A DNA stretch of 64,000 bases from Ureibacillus manganicus DSM 26584 (GCF_000772945.1 NZ_JPVN01000004.1:124001-188000), one strand, 5' to 3'. Counted from the first letter of the stretch, positions 36,086-44,728 are shown. Program-made: numbers and translations. The notes: generated by a model from the sequence alone, not told the origin.

Positions 36086-37222
36086 ATGATGATGGGAACC
36101 CACCAATTATTTAAAAAGAATGAAACCTATAATGGGCTCTATGCCATGTTGTTGGTAAATCGCCTCCAAATGCTATACTTTTTTCTGATTATGCCAAATA
36201 TCTTGATCAATCCATATATGATTTGGGTGCTTATAGCTGTAGGGTTATTATCCCAACTAAACCTTCTTCTTTTATCGAAGTGGCTTTTAACCCGTTTATC
36301 TAGCAATGGTTATAATGGATTTGTCCAATTGTTTGGAAAAAAATTGGTACGATTTCTCTCTTTCATCGGGTTGTTCTTTATTCTACTTAAAATTTCCGTC
36401 ATAACGTTAGGATTCAGCGAAATTGTTCAAACATTTATACTTCCATCAACAGATACAAATTTTCTTGTCTTTTTTATTTTGTTGTTATGTTTTTATGTCG
36501 CAGGTAGGGGCGTTGAACATACCATTCGTTTTGTGTTGATTTCTTTTTTCTGTACATTTTGGATGATCACATTTTTCGTTTTTTTCGTCTTCCCTCCAAT
36601 AGCTCAACTCAGTGATTTGTATCCACTTATTCCAATGGAGTGGAAAGTAGAAAATTGGAAAGCCGTTTTTTTAATTTTGTCTTCCTATTCTGGTCCGGAA
36701 TTTCTGGTATTTTTGGGACCATGGCTTAAAACAAACAATAAAACCTTTCGCTATTTGTCTTACGGAAACGCTCTCACCGTTGTAGAGTATGTATTCCTAT
36801 TTATAGCATCCTTATTTTATTTCGGTTCCAATTTTTTAAGTAAAACTCAATATCCAATTATTAATATGGGCCGTTATTTACAAAACCCAGTGTTTGAACG
36901 AATTGATATAATGATGCTTTCCTTTCTATTATTTAACCTAGTTTTTGCAGTTTCTCTATTTCTATTATTGTTTTATGGAGCATCTAAAATAGCTTTTGGT
37001 AAAATGAGCAAGCCGACCAGTGGTAAAGGTTTGTTATTCAGTGTATTCCTTATTTTTATTGGAATGGTTCTTGTGAATGAATTATTTTGGAAGTCTTGGG
37101 AGAAGCAGAACTTTTTACTTAATCTTCAAATTATAGCTGGAAGCATAAGCTATTTTCTTGTTCCACTTGTTATTGTTTTAGTAATGAAAAAAGAGGGGGT
37201 TAAAAAACATGCTTCTACATAA
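36086..37222 (+). CDS. Spore germination receptor B subunit (GerB, APC-type)
   Basis: A 378-residue protein with about ten membrane helices of the amino-acid-permease-like endospore germination family (PF03845). ATG at 36086 follows AGGAG by 8 bases; a TTG one codon earlier is also possible. It starts 4 bases after the A subunit ends and overlaps the C subunit by 14 bases, so all three are one operon. In known receptors this subunit binds the nutrient germinant. Confidence 0.92.
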   Translation: MMMGTHQLFKKNETYNGLYAMLLVNRLQMLYFFLIMPNILINPYMIWVLIAVGLLSQLNLLLLSKWLLTRLSSNGYNGFVQLFGKKLVRFLSFIGLFFILLKISVITLGFSEIVQTFILPSTDTNFLVFFILLLCFYVAGRGVEHTIRFVLISFFCTFWMITFFVFFVFPPIAQLSDLYPLIPMEWKVENWKAVFLILSSYSGPEFLVFLGPWLKTNNKTFRYLSYGNALTVVEYVFLFIASLFYFGSNFLSKTQYPIINMGRYLQNPVFERIDIMMLSFLLFNLVFAVSLFLLLFYGASKIAFGKMSKPTSGKGLLFSVFLIFIGMVLVNELFWKSWEKQNFLLNLQIIAGSISYFLVPLVIVLVMKKEGVKKHAST

Positions 37223-38312
37223 AAAGCTATGTAAAAGATTGATACTCCTTTTTATGACTTTTTGGTTATCTGGCTGTGCCCCTGTTACCGAAAACAACCT
37301 TATTGAAGAAATTTCTCCCGTTACCTTTTTGTCAATTAGTAAGGGGGATAAAGGGAAATTAAAAGTCAGTACAATTATGCCTCCTCTAAGTAAAGAAAAT
37401 AAGTTTGTTATGTCGCAAGAAGTCAGCTTATTAAAGGAGGGAGTACAGAAGTACAACTTTAACTTCTACCAGGAAATTAAATCCGGACAAATGCGGATGC
37501 TGGTAATTAGTGATGAACTTGGAAAAGACGGGATTATGTCCATTATAAATGTATTATTGACTGATCCGGATATTTCTCCGAGAATCTATTTAGTACTCGT
37601 AAAAGGAAATTTTGATGAATACTTGGAAAGCCAATTGGACAAAGATGAAAACTTTGATTACTCGTTTTACCGAATGCTGAAGCATTATGAGGAAAAAAAT
37701 CAAGGAGAATTAACTGTCGTTAATCTTCATCAATTTAAACATTTGCTCTATACTCCTTATTCAGATCCTTTCTTGCCTGTATTCAAAATAGAAGAGGATG
37801 GGGTCAACTATGAAGGTACAGCCTTGTTTAAAGATGACAAGCTAGTTGAAACTATTTCATCTTTAGATGAGCGTATCTTCCAGCTGATAAACAACGACCA
37901 CTACTTAAAAGTTTTACCGATTCCAGAATTCGAAATTGTACTGGGTCATGTTAGATCTAAAATAATAGTAGATATCGATAGCAGTTATTCTACAATGACC
38001 TATACCGTGAATATAGACACTAGGATTGAGGAATACCGGGGAGAGAAGCAATTATTTGACCCACAGCAGTTAGAAAATATGAAAAAAGATATCGAAACCC
38101 ATCTTGAAAAACAAACATATGAACTAGTTAAAAAGATGCAAGAATTGAAAGTGGATCCATTACAGCTTGGCATACAAACAAAAAGACCATTCTCAAAACC
38201 AATGGAAGAAAAAAAATGGATTGAAATGTTTGAGAAGATGGACATTAAAATAAAATACAATATTAATATCGATCCTTTGACGGATGCAAATTCAAAAAGG
38301 CCAAACCTTTAA
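37209..38312 (+). CDS. Spore germination receptor C subunit (GerC lipoprotein)
   Basis: A 367-residue lipoprotein with the lipobox LSGC at Cys23 and a three-domain soluble GerAC part ending in the typical KMQELKVDPLQLG segment. The ATG lies inside the end of the B-subunit gene. Length and topology are normal for GerAC. It completes an apparently intact ABC germination receptor carried by module 6. Confidence 0.9.
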   Translation: MLLHKKLCKRLILLFMTFWLSGCAPVTENNLIEEISPVTFLSISKGDKGKLKVSTIMPPLSKENKFVMSQEVSLLKEGVQKYNFNFYQEIKSGQMRMLVISDELGKDGIMSIINVLLTDPDISPRIYLVLVKGNFDEYLESQLDKDENFDYSFYRMLKHYEEKNQGELTVVNLHQFKHLLYTPYSDPFLPVFKIEEDGVNYEGTALFKDDKLVETISSLDERIFQLINNDHYLKVLPIPEFEIVLGHVRSKIIVDIDSSYSTMTYTVNIDTRIEEYRGEKQLFDPQQLENMKKDIETHLEKQTYELVKKMQELKVDPLQLGIQTKRPFSKPMEEKKWIEMFEKMDIKIKYNINIDPLTDANSKRPNL

Positions 38313-38342
38313 TTTTTCCTATCGAATAAGCCATAATAGAAA

Positions 38343-38383
38343 CAAAATGCCCTAGAATCTAAAGATTCTAGGGCATTTTGTTT
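38343..38383 (+). terminator. Terminator of the ger operon
   Basis: Stem CAAAATGCCCTAGAATC with GATTCTAGGGCATTTTG around a 4-base loop, followed by Ts. Confidence 0.92.
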
Positions 38384-38416
38384 ACAATCTATTGCTTTGT
38401 GTAATTTCTGTCATAA

Positions 38417-38602
38417 TTATACAAAAACACAAGCTAGCGTCGTGGTCGAAAACTTGGGAATTGACCATGATTTCATCACATCCGCCTGGCTTTCCTCCAA
38501 AACTGTCTGCGGCTTTTCTTTTACCGTTTGTTTGCTACCAATAATCCACTCTATATGTTGTATTAGTATAACAGCAGCTTCTTCTTCATTAAACTCAGCC
38601 AA
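38417..38602 (-). other. Doubtful short reading frame
   Basis: The frame (EEAAVILIQHIEWIIGSKQ and on) has protein-like composition. It extends upstream without a start into the terminator hairpin of the next gene, and the only start is a TTG lacking a well-spaced ribosome site. It could be a gene remnant. I recognise no family. Confidence 0.25.
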
Positions 38603-38655
38603 ATGAATTTCCGAACCTTCCTTTGGTATATTGTTCTTATATTTGGATAGCCAAA

Positions 38656-38685
38656 AGCCTACGGAATTAATTCCGTAGGCTTTCG
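38656..38685 (-). terminator. Terminator of the DJ-1/PfpI gene
   Basis: Perfect palindrome AAAGCCTACGGAATT / AATTCCGTAGGCTTT lying 34 bases past the stop codon. Confidence 0.8.
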
Positions 38686-38718
38686 ATTATATGAAAATTC
38701 AGCGAAGATACTGTAGAA

Positions 38719-39237
38719 TTAGCTTAATGCTTTTACTAAAGCTTCTCCAAACTCTTTAGCGCCATCTGGCCCATCACCAGTAATAATATCATCATGAGCA
38801 ACAACATGTTTTTCAACATATGTTACTTTATTCGCTTTTAATTGGTCTTTTTGTATATCTACTGGATAGCAAGTTGCTTCTCTTCCAGTAAGTAAACCCG
38901 TTTTAGCTACAGTAACCGCACCTGCACAAATTCCTGTTACAAGAACTTTATTAGTATACGCTTGTTTCAAGTAGTCTTGTAATTCTTGATTTTCCCATAG
39001 ATGATCGTTCGTACCAGATCCACCAATAACAGATACAACATCATAGTCAGAAGCAGAAACGTCTGAGAAAATGACCTCAGCAGTTGCTTTACCTTCATAA
39101 TCCCCTATGATTTCACCTGTTTTTGTACTTGCAATTGTCACTTCAATTCCGTTGCTTTCCAATTCCACTTTTGGTTGAAATAATTCGTCTTCATTGAATC
39201 GTTCTGGTGGTATAATTAAAAGTGCTTTTTTACTCAT
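38719..39237 (-). CDS. DJ-1/PfpI family protein
   Basis: A 172-residue protein with the nucleophile elbow VTGICAGAVTVAKTGLL (catalytic Cys in GICAGA) and LIIPPERFNEDE at the start. The family includes glyoxalase III, deglycases and chaperone-like proteins. AGGGGGAAC-type ribosome site before the ATG. It is divergent from the broken HxlR-type regulator gene, which probably once controlled it, a pairing typical for electrophile or aldehyde stress. Confidence 0.87.
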   Translation of the reverse strand: MSKKALLIIPPERFNEDELFQPKVELESNGIEVTIASTKTGEIIGDYEGKATAEVIFSDVSASDYDVVSVIGGSGTNDHLWENQELQDYLKQAYTNKVLVTGICAGAVTVAKTGLLTGREATCYPVDIQKDQLKANKVTYVEKHVVAHDDIITGDGPDGAKEFGEALVKALS

Positions 39238-39385
39238 TTGTAGTTCCCCCTCATTAATAAAAAAGATTCGCCGGTAAGACGACTATTTCATTCTACTTCT
39301 TGTTTTCTTCACTGTGAAGAATGCACTTTTTTGTAAGAAGGTTACCAACAGGTTACAATTGATATAAATAAGGAGGTAAGAATTT

Positions 39386-39724
39386 ATGCCAGATACATTT
39401 AGAGATGAAGTTAAAGAAAAGATCATAAATGGTGATTATAATTGTGAAAAAGAACTTACCTTATCAATTATAAGTGGTAAATGAAAAATTGTTATTTTAT
39501 GGCATTTGGGTGTAGAAGGGCCACACCGATTCAGTGATCTCCAAAGGCTTTTTCCAAAAATATCTCATAAAATATTAACAAATCAATTAAGAGAACTGAT
39601 GGAAGATGGAATAGTTCATCGCGAGGTTTATCCAGAAGTTCCACCGAAAGTGGAATATTCCATGACTGAATTGGGGATGACTTTACTTCCTATCGTTGAA
39701 ATGATGTATGAATGGGGATTATAA
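39386..39724 (+). pseudogene. HxlR-family regulator with an in-frame stop
   Basis: AAGGAGG precedes ATG 39386. The frame reads MPDTFRDEVKEKI through SIISGK, then TGA at 39482-39484, then [19 protein letters not shown] to the normal end. HxlR proteins have GGKWK here, so TGG to TGA removed the conserved Trp. The rest (winged helix, [16 protein letters not shown]) is intact, suggesting a recent loss. A TTG or internal restart could give only a truncated protein. Confidence 0.85.
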
Positions 39725-39750
39725 AAGAAATGGATATCTCTGAATTAAAC

Positions 39751-39850
39751 AATTAAGCATAAGCTTACATTTACAATGTTGCTTTACAAAACCTATTAGA
39801 AAAGTTGCACCTTCACTTAACTGTAAAGAAGGTGCTTCTTATGCTTAATT
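39751..39850. repeat. 100-bp nested palindrome
   Basis: Perfect 13-bp terminal inverted repeats AATTAAGCATAAG (39751-39763) and CTTATGCTTAATT (39838-39850) enclose a second stem GCACCTTC / GAAGGTGC (39807-39814, 39828-39835). It lies just after the HxlR pseudogene. It could be a small inverted-repeat element or a structured transcript end. Confidence 0.6.
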
Positions 39851-40175
39851 GCGGAGTATTTCGATCATTTATGCTGTGGATTGGTTCAACTGAACGGGGT
39901 TGTGTTTTCTTTTATTTACAATAAATTATACATAAAAGAACTAAATGAAAAGGTCTCCATTCCGCTAATGATAAATCAAGGGTCTTATTAGATAATAACC
40001 AAATCATTTCCAAAACTGCATAATCCAAAAGGCTGGCTAAAAGAAATTTCTGTTTTTTAGTTGCTTTTTTGCTTTACTAGCCTGTCAACATCCTTTCACA
40101 GTGCTAGTCAATTTAAAAACTTGATTAAATAAATTAAATGTTTTTCAATGTTTAGATTCTTATATTCCCTCAAAA
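39851..40175. other. Non-coding end of module 6
   Basis: AT-rich sequence between the palindrome and att-like site 7. No gene or remnant recognised. Confidence 0.5.
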
Positions 40176-40229
40176 ACCTCATTTACTTATGATACGGTTC
40201 ACCGTGTCTATTTAAGAGGCAAAAAATGA
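40170..40229 (+). repeat. att-like site 7 (left end of the recombinase module)
   Basis: TTACTTATGATACGGTTC, centre TC at 40199-40200. The left arm carries ACCTCATTTA, the inverted partner of the box in site 6. The right arm ACCGTGTCTATTTA ends in AGAGGCAAAAAATGA, the exact inverted partner of TCATTTTTTGCCTCT at the rlmH end. Read leftward it encodes PYHK-stop. Confidence 0.9.
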
Positions 40230-40328
40230 GACGAGATGTTTGGTTGATGGAGGGGAAAACCCTAAAAGTAATGTAATCACCCATTTAACAAACGTCTTAA
40301 CAGTTAATTTGCTATGAAAATGGTAAAC

Positions 40329-40360
40329 AAAAACGCTCAGTATTTAATATGAGCGTTTTT
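40329..40360. terminator. Bidirectional terminator
   Basis: AAAAACGCTCA (40329-40339) pairs with TGAGCGTTTTT (40350-40360). It ends the leftward gene at 40399. Confidence 0.85.
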
Positions 40361-40379
40361 CGGCATTATTTAATGTGCT

Positions 40380-40402
40380 TCTTCAACTAAAGCCTCCGTT
40401 AG
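40380..40402. repeat. Gene-linked repeat family B, partial copy 1
   Basis: CTTCAACTAAAGCCTCCGTTAG covers the stop codon of the leftward gene. It shares the CTTCAACTAA and CCTCCGTTAG parts with copies at 40755, 41515 and 41899. Confidence 0.6.
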
Positions 40403-40698
40403 CTTAATAAAGAACCTAATAGAAATGGTGAAATGATTAACAATATAGAGATTATAATTAGTGTTGCTGTAACAAACTTTGGAAGTTTCACCATACCTTT
40501 TCCTTTATACCACCCTGAAAATTGCAACTTATTTCTGTACAAAACAAAAATAAGTAATAAAATAGCTATTGCACCAAGCCACGAATAAGATTCAGTTACG
40601 TCATTTAGTGCATAAATATTGCCTATAATTACCCAACCCAATGCAAATAATATTCCTAAAATAAATAATATACGGAGTAATTCTAAGAATGTTTTCAT
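40399..40698 (-). CDS. Small membrane protein, unknown
   Basis: A 99-residue protein with three membrane helices and no recognised family. It is the first of four leftward single-gene units, each followed by a family-B repeat. A GGTGGCGATAATAGGATG context gives a plausible ribosome site. Confidence 0.6.
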   Translation of the reverse strand: MKTFLELLRILFILGILFALGWVIIGNIYALNDVTESYSWLGAIAILLLIFVLYRNKLQFSGWYKGKGMVKLPKFVTATLIIISILLIISPFLLGSLLS

Positions 40699-40754
40699 CC
40701 TATTATCGCCACCTTATATGATTTGTTCTTACTTTTCTTTTTTGACTATTTTTG

Positions 40755-40845
40755 TTCAACAAACCTGCCCCTTTAGTTCAATAACTTCAACAAAAGAGGC
40801 ATTAATCCTTCTTGGATTAACGCCTCCGTTAGTTAAGTAAGTTTA
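40755..40845. repeat. Gene-linked repeat family B, copy 2
   Basis: Contains ACCTGCCCCTTTAGTTCAA, AACTTCAACAAAAGAGGC and a terminator core TTAATCC-TTCTT-GGATTAA, ending CCTCCGTTAGTTAAGTAAG. About 75% like copy 4 at 41899. Confidence 0.7.
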
Positions 40846-40889
40846 TTTATTAGCTTTTTTATCAATTTATAAGAGCTGAAAATCTATGA

Positions 40890-41408
40890 TTAATATTTTG
40901 TAGCTAAACGTTCTTTAACTCTTTCGAACATTTCATGTTGTTCATCATGCATTGCGTTATAGAAATCATGGATATTCTCAACATAATCTTGAAAATCCAG
41001 GGTTATAAAGCGAGTTGCCTTTAATGTCTGCATTAAATCTGCAACTTCTATTTCTGTAAGTGAAGTACCGTTCACATATTTTGTTAGATGTTCTTGTACT
41101 TCAAGCATTCGACTTCTCCATTCATGATGTACAACGTTCCCGCCAAAAAAAATCAGATCAGTTGTGTGCAGTAAATCATCAGAAAGTTTGTCTAAATAAT
41201 CTACGTCCGCATCAGTTAGGGGTTGACTAAAGTTCCATGCAAGTAGTTCCTCAACTGTATCCAGTAGTAAGAAGTTTGCAGAATAGTATTGGCGACCGAT
41301 TTGTGTTTCCAATTGATTTACTTGTTCTTTCGCAGGGTGAACCAACCAAATCACTCCACATAAAACTATTGCAACTAATACACTCACAATATGTTTCAAC
41401 CTAACCAC
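40890..41408 (-). CDS. Membrane-anchored protein, unknown
   Basis: A 172-residue protein: one N-terminal membrane helix (HIVSVLVAIVLCGVIWLV) and a helical, charged domain outside (about residues 25-172, Glu/His rich). No family recognised. GTG start at minus 41408 with GGAGAG 5 bases upstream; a TTG lies 5 codons earlier. Family-B repeat follows its 3' end. Confidence 0.65.
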   Translation of the reverse strand: MVRLKHIVSVLVAIVLCGVIWLVHPAKEQVNQLETQIGRQYYSANFLLLDTVEELLAWNFSQPLTDADVDYLDKLSDDLLHTTDLIFFGGNVVHHEWRSRMLEVQEHLTKYVNGTSLTEIEVADLMQTLKATRFITLDFQDYVENIHDFYNAMHDEQHEMFERVKERLATKY

Positions 41409-41514
41409 ACTATCACTCTCCAAGATTTATTTAATTGTCATTAGTCTAATAATTACTATTAAGACAACATATTACAGCGATTATCACAAAACTTCTGGTA
41501 TTTTATAACAATCT

Positions 41515-41600
41515 CATTGAACTAACCTGCCCCGATAGTTGAATAAGACAAGGGCTGACTTAGCAACCCCATTCTTCAACTAAAGTCCTCGTTAATTGAA
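41515..41600. repeat. Gene-linked repeat family B, copy 3
   Basis: GAACTAACCTGCCCCGATAG, TTGAATAAG, a different central hairpin (GGGCTGACTTAGCAACCCC) and CTTCAACTAAAGTCCTCGTTAA. It overlaps the stop codon of the next leftward gene. Confidence 0.65.
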
Positions 41601-41903
41601 AAACATATATACTGGAAAATATAAAACAATAAAAATAATATACAAATATAATAGCCTTAAATTAAAACGTAGACAGAAGTTCATAAAAGCCTTCGATATC
41701 TTTTCGACAACTAAAGACACAATAAAAACGATCAATAACGTAAAAAAAATTTGCAAAGAAAATTTAGTTAGAAAGTTACTTAATACAGGGACTAATCCGA
41801 GGATGAGTGCATATATAGCAAAGTACAAATAATTTTCATATGGTTTTACATCAATTGTCTTACTTAAGAGTATCCCACCTAAAATCAAATTTCTCTTCTT
41901 CAA
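41592..41903 (-). CDS. Small membrane protein, unknown
   Basis: A 103-residue protein with three membrane helices and a basic loop (KISKAFMNFCLRFNLRLLYLY). No family recognised. The start is doubtful: the TTG at minus 41903 lies inside a family-B repeat. Stop codon overlaps repeat copy 3. Third single-gene unit. Confidence 0.5.
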   Translation of the reverse strand: MKKRNLILGGILLSKTIDVKPYENYLYFAIYALILGLVPVLSNFLTKFSLQIFFTLLIVFIVSLVVEKISKAFMNFCLRFNLRLLYLYIIFIVLYFPVYMFFN

Positions 41904-41987
41904 CTAATCTGCCACTTTAGTTCAGTAACTTCAACAAAAAAGGACTTTAATCCTTCTTGGATTATCGGCTACTATAGTTGAAGTAGC
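41899..41987. repeat. Gene-linked repeat family B, copy 4
   Basis: CTTCAACTAATCTGCCACTT, TAGTTCAGTAACTTCAACAA, the same TTAATCC-TTCTT-GGATTA hairpin as copy 2, then CTATAGTTGAAG. It abuts the stop codon of the Nudix gene. Confidence 0.7.
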
Positions 41988-41989
41988 TA

Positions 41990-42409
41990 TTAACTAAAGA
42001 CATGGTGTAGATAATCTCCATGACCTCGGATAAGTTCAACTTCATCCTTTGATGATATCCAGAAGTAATGGAATGTTAGCCCTTCCTCATCTCCTCCACC
42101 TGTTGGCTGATGATCCCACTTATCTGGAGCATCCGATACAACAATTTTATAAAAAAATCTATTATGAGTAGCACCATCATCATTTTTCCAATTATCTTCT
42201 GCAATTAAATTCTCAACTATAAAATTCTTCAATCCAGTTTCTTCTTCAATTTCTCTAATAACTGCATGATAAGCATCTTCTTGAGCGTTCACTGTACCTT
42301 TAGGTATTTGTATTCCAGCTTCAGGAATCGAATGTTGAAAAACCAATACTTGTGTCTTACCATTCTTTATCCTGGTTACGTAACCGTATGCTTTTTTTAT
42401 TGAACTCAA
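41990..42409 (-). CDS. Nudix hydrolase
   Basis: A 139-residue enzyme with a complete Nudix box, GTVNAQEDAYHAVIREIEEETGL (Gly, Glu, Arg-Glu and Glu-Glu in place). Substrate unknown; short single-domain Nudix proteins often clean modified nucleotides. TTG start with GAGGGTGGG upstream. Fourth unit of the gene-plus-repeat row. Confidence 0.88.
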   Translation of the reverse strand: MSSIKKAYGYVTRIKNGKTQVLVFQHSIPEAGIQIPKGTVNAQEDAYHAVIREIEEETGLKNFIVENLIAEDNWKNDDGATHNRFFYKIVVSDAPDKWDHQPTGGGDEEGLTFHYFWISSKDEVELIRGHGDYLHHVFS

Positions 42410-42430
42410 ACCAATCCCACCCTCACTTTT

Positions 42431-42465
42431 TTAAACTTCTTCAACTCTTCTTCCCCGTTGGTTTA
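42431..42465. repeat. Gene-linked repeat family B, degenerate copy 5
   Basis: CTTCAACTCTTCTTCCCCGT then TGGTTTAATAAG keeps the outer inverted arms in weakened form. It closes the row on the upstream side of the Nudix gene. Confidence 0.4.
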
Positions 42466-42829
42466 ATAAGAATATATTTTAATACCATATTAAAATTTTA
42501 ACGTAATTTCTCCATTTTTTTTACTCCTACTTTATTCAATCGGTCTGTTGCTCACTAATTTGCACCTATTTAGCACTAAAATTAGCAAGACCACATAAAT
42601 TTATGAAGTCTTTCTAAAAGCGGTGTTAAAAGATATGTTAAATTATAGATAATTCATGATGAATTAAAATGAAGCGTGCTTATTTTCCTAATACTTATAA
42701 ATCATTTAACTAATTCACTGCTAATTTGTTCATTAATATTACTTTTCTCATTTTCCTCACCTCAAATGAATACTTTTCTCACAAAATACTAAAATACAAT
42801 ACATCCACAATTACAAAGGAGGTGTATCC
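42466..42829. other. Intergenic stretch, no gene seen
   Basis: AT-rich spacer before the rightward HTH gene; it should contain that gene's promoter. Nothing else recognised. Confidence 0.45.
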
Positions 42830-43324
42830 ATGAATAAAGACAAGTTCCTCACAACAAATAGCAAAAATCGTGTAGCCATCGTAAACGAGTTGCTAAAGAG
42901 GGAAGGTTTTGATTTACAAAGAGTAGCGGATGCTCTTGAAATTAACTATTCTACCTTTACGAAACTGATGCAAGAAGACGATTATGTTTATATTAAACGG
43001 GAAAACCAGTATTATAAATTTGTTCGTGATGAAGGACAGATATCTACTATTTCTAACCAAAGTAATTCCGAAATGGATTATATTAAAAAGAATTTTCCCC
43101 TTTTGAAAAGCATAATAGAAAGATATAAACACAATGACGACTTCATCATTGACAAGCGTATATTCCGATCTACCTCTAAAATCTCCAGTAAAAACTTCCG
43201 TATGCCAGACGACCTCTACCAAAACTTTGTTGCTACTTGTGAAAACGAGTTCCCCCATTTGAAAATCCAAGACATTATTGCCCAACTTCTTCTTGATTTC
43301 ACAGACAAATATTCCAACAAATAA
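42830..43324 (+). CDS. Putative DNA-binding protein (HTH plus RHH-like)
   Basis: A 164-residue protein. Residues 15-45 look like a helix-turn-helix (NRVAIVNELLKREGFDLQRVADALEINYSTFTKLM). The C-terminal part (RMPDDLYQNFVATCENEFP and following) has the ribbon-helix-helix-like look of plasmid regulators and MobC-type accessory proteins. AAAGGAGGTG 7 bases upstream of the ATG. Alone on the plus strand in the recombinase module; probably regulates or assists element mobility. Inference only. Confidence 0.6.
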   Translation: MNKDKFLTTNSKNRVAIVNELLKREGFDLQRVADALEINYSTFTKLMQEDDYVYIKRENQYYKFVRDEGQISTISNQSNSEMDYIKKNFPLLKSIIERYKHNDDFIIDKRIFRSTSKISSKNFRMPDDLYQNFVATCENEFPHLKIQDIIAQLLLDFTDKYSNK

Positions 43325-43436
43325 AAATGCACAAAAGACAAGGCAGTTCCATTATTAAAACTCGATAAGGACTGCCATAATTACATCCCTTCTATAAAAA
43401 AAGACAGCTCTAATCTAATTAGAAACTGCCTTTCCT

Positions 43437-43717
43437 TCATATCTTGTTGTAAGTTCTTGTTGTTAAAAGTTCTTGGACAATCTCTTCACCAAGTATCGTT
43501 ATCCGTTTTAATTTTATATTCTTAACTATCCACTCACTCTTAATTTTAACAAAATTATTTCCATAACCCTTAGTACGTCGAATCTCTACCGTATTTATCC
43601 AATTATCTTATAAATTGTACCATAATCCAGCTCGATACCACAAAATTCTCTTCTAATAACAATATAAAAAGTCATCTGCATCTTCTTGCCGTATTCGGTA
43701 ACTTTCCTCGGTTTCAT
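43437..43717 (-). pseudogene. Possible frameshifted small gene
   Basis: From ATG (minus 43717, GAAGG upstream) the frame reads MKPRKVTEYGKKMQMTFYIV to YKIIG-stop. A second frame overlapping at the break continues with WINTVEIRRTKGYGNNFVKI to TTRTYNKI-stop at 43437. Joined by one shift near 43600 they give about 93 residues. No family recognised; the reading depends on one inferred frameshift. Confidence 0.35.
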
Positions 43718-43757
43718 ATAAACCTTCAATCATCTTCGGATGTTAGTAATATTGCCT

Positions 43758-44669
43758 TTAATCCTTCCTACTTTTAACCCATTGATCTGCTACATATGCT
43801 ATTTCTTTTCTTCCATATGTGTAGGGGCAGAAATACAAAATAAACTTTTCAAATATTTCTGCAATCATATCAAAAGTATCTTCTAAGGAATCCAACGGTT
43901 TAAAGTATACACCAATCTTTCTATGTTCAAATTGTATGTCTGGATGCACCTCATTACGAATTAACTCCCTATGTTTTAAAAATAATCTGTACCTATCAAT
44001 TCTATGTTTTTCGAAATAAAGCTCTACAAATGCACGTGACTTTACATTCTTAGAGGAGCATCTAAATAGCAAACCATTCTGACCTGAGCCGACTGTTAAC
44101 GTTAAATCGTTTAAATTCATTTTTTTGTTGTAGTGAAAGTTTAGATAGAAAGGCATTCTCTTGCGAAGTACAGCTAACATTGCCCTTTTTATATCATCTG
44201 TTCGTGAAAGATCTAATGGTGGCTCCAATGTTAATGCATGGCCAGCGTGTAAAGGATGTATATTTTTGATTGAATAATCGACAGTTAGAAGCTGTCTGAT
44301 TTTTATTAATTGCTTCATATGTTCATACACTTCAAGCTTATACATTTGGTTCAATTTTTCTAACATATCAATAGCTAAGGGATTAATTGAAACTGCAAAA
44401 AAATCTATATAGTGTAATTGTTTGCTCTTTATCCAATCTGTAAGATCCCGAAGTATTACCTCATCAAATGATAATGCCATCCATACAATAACCGCCTCTT
44501 GATTAGCCAGCATCATCTTTTTGATACGCTCCATATAAGTACGGTTCGTATGGTTTTGTTCCAGTGAGATATTATTTAATTCAAATCCTAATATCTCCTG
44601 CCATTGTTGATAAAAATCCTTTAGGTAAATTGTAAAAATCGACTCCTTGTTGCTCCCCTTTTTACTCAT
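43758..44669 (-). CDS. Unidentified 303-residue module-7 protein
   Basis: A soluble protein rich in His, Lys and aromatic residues, without membrane segments or a motif I know (landmarks: IHPLHAGHALTLEPPLDLSR, KIGVYFKPLDSLEDTFDM). It has AGGAGGCAATAGG as ribosome site. It lies between the XRE regulator and the frameshifted ORF, all leftward. The setting suggests an element maintenance or replication role, but nothing in the sequence proves it. Confidence 0.65.
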   Translation of the reverse strand: MSKKGSNKESIFTIYLKDFYQQWQEILGFELNNISLEQNHTNRTYMERIKKMMLANQEAVIVWMALSFDEVILRDLTDWIKSKQLHYIDFFAVSINPLAIDMLEKLNQMYKLEVYEHMKQLIKIRQLLTVDYSIKNIHPLHAGHALTLEPPLDLSRTDDIKRAMLAVLRKRMPFYLNFHYNKKMNLNDLTLTVGSGQNGLLFRCSSKNVKSRAFVELYFEKHRIDRYRLFLKHRELIRNEVHPDIQFEHRKIGVYFKPLDSLEDTFDMIAEIFEKFILYFCPYTYGRKEIAYVADQWVKSRKD

Positions 44670-44728
44670 ATCCTATTGCCTCCTACATTCGCTGTGGTTT
44701 TTTGTCATTTATTTTTTACAAAAGAAAA

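Noticed and set aside
43690-43705. GTATTCGGTAACT resembling att-like site 3
   Set aside because: Only 13 bases match, the rlmH-derived left half is missing, and it lies inside a probable coding frame.
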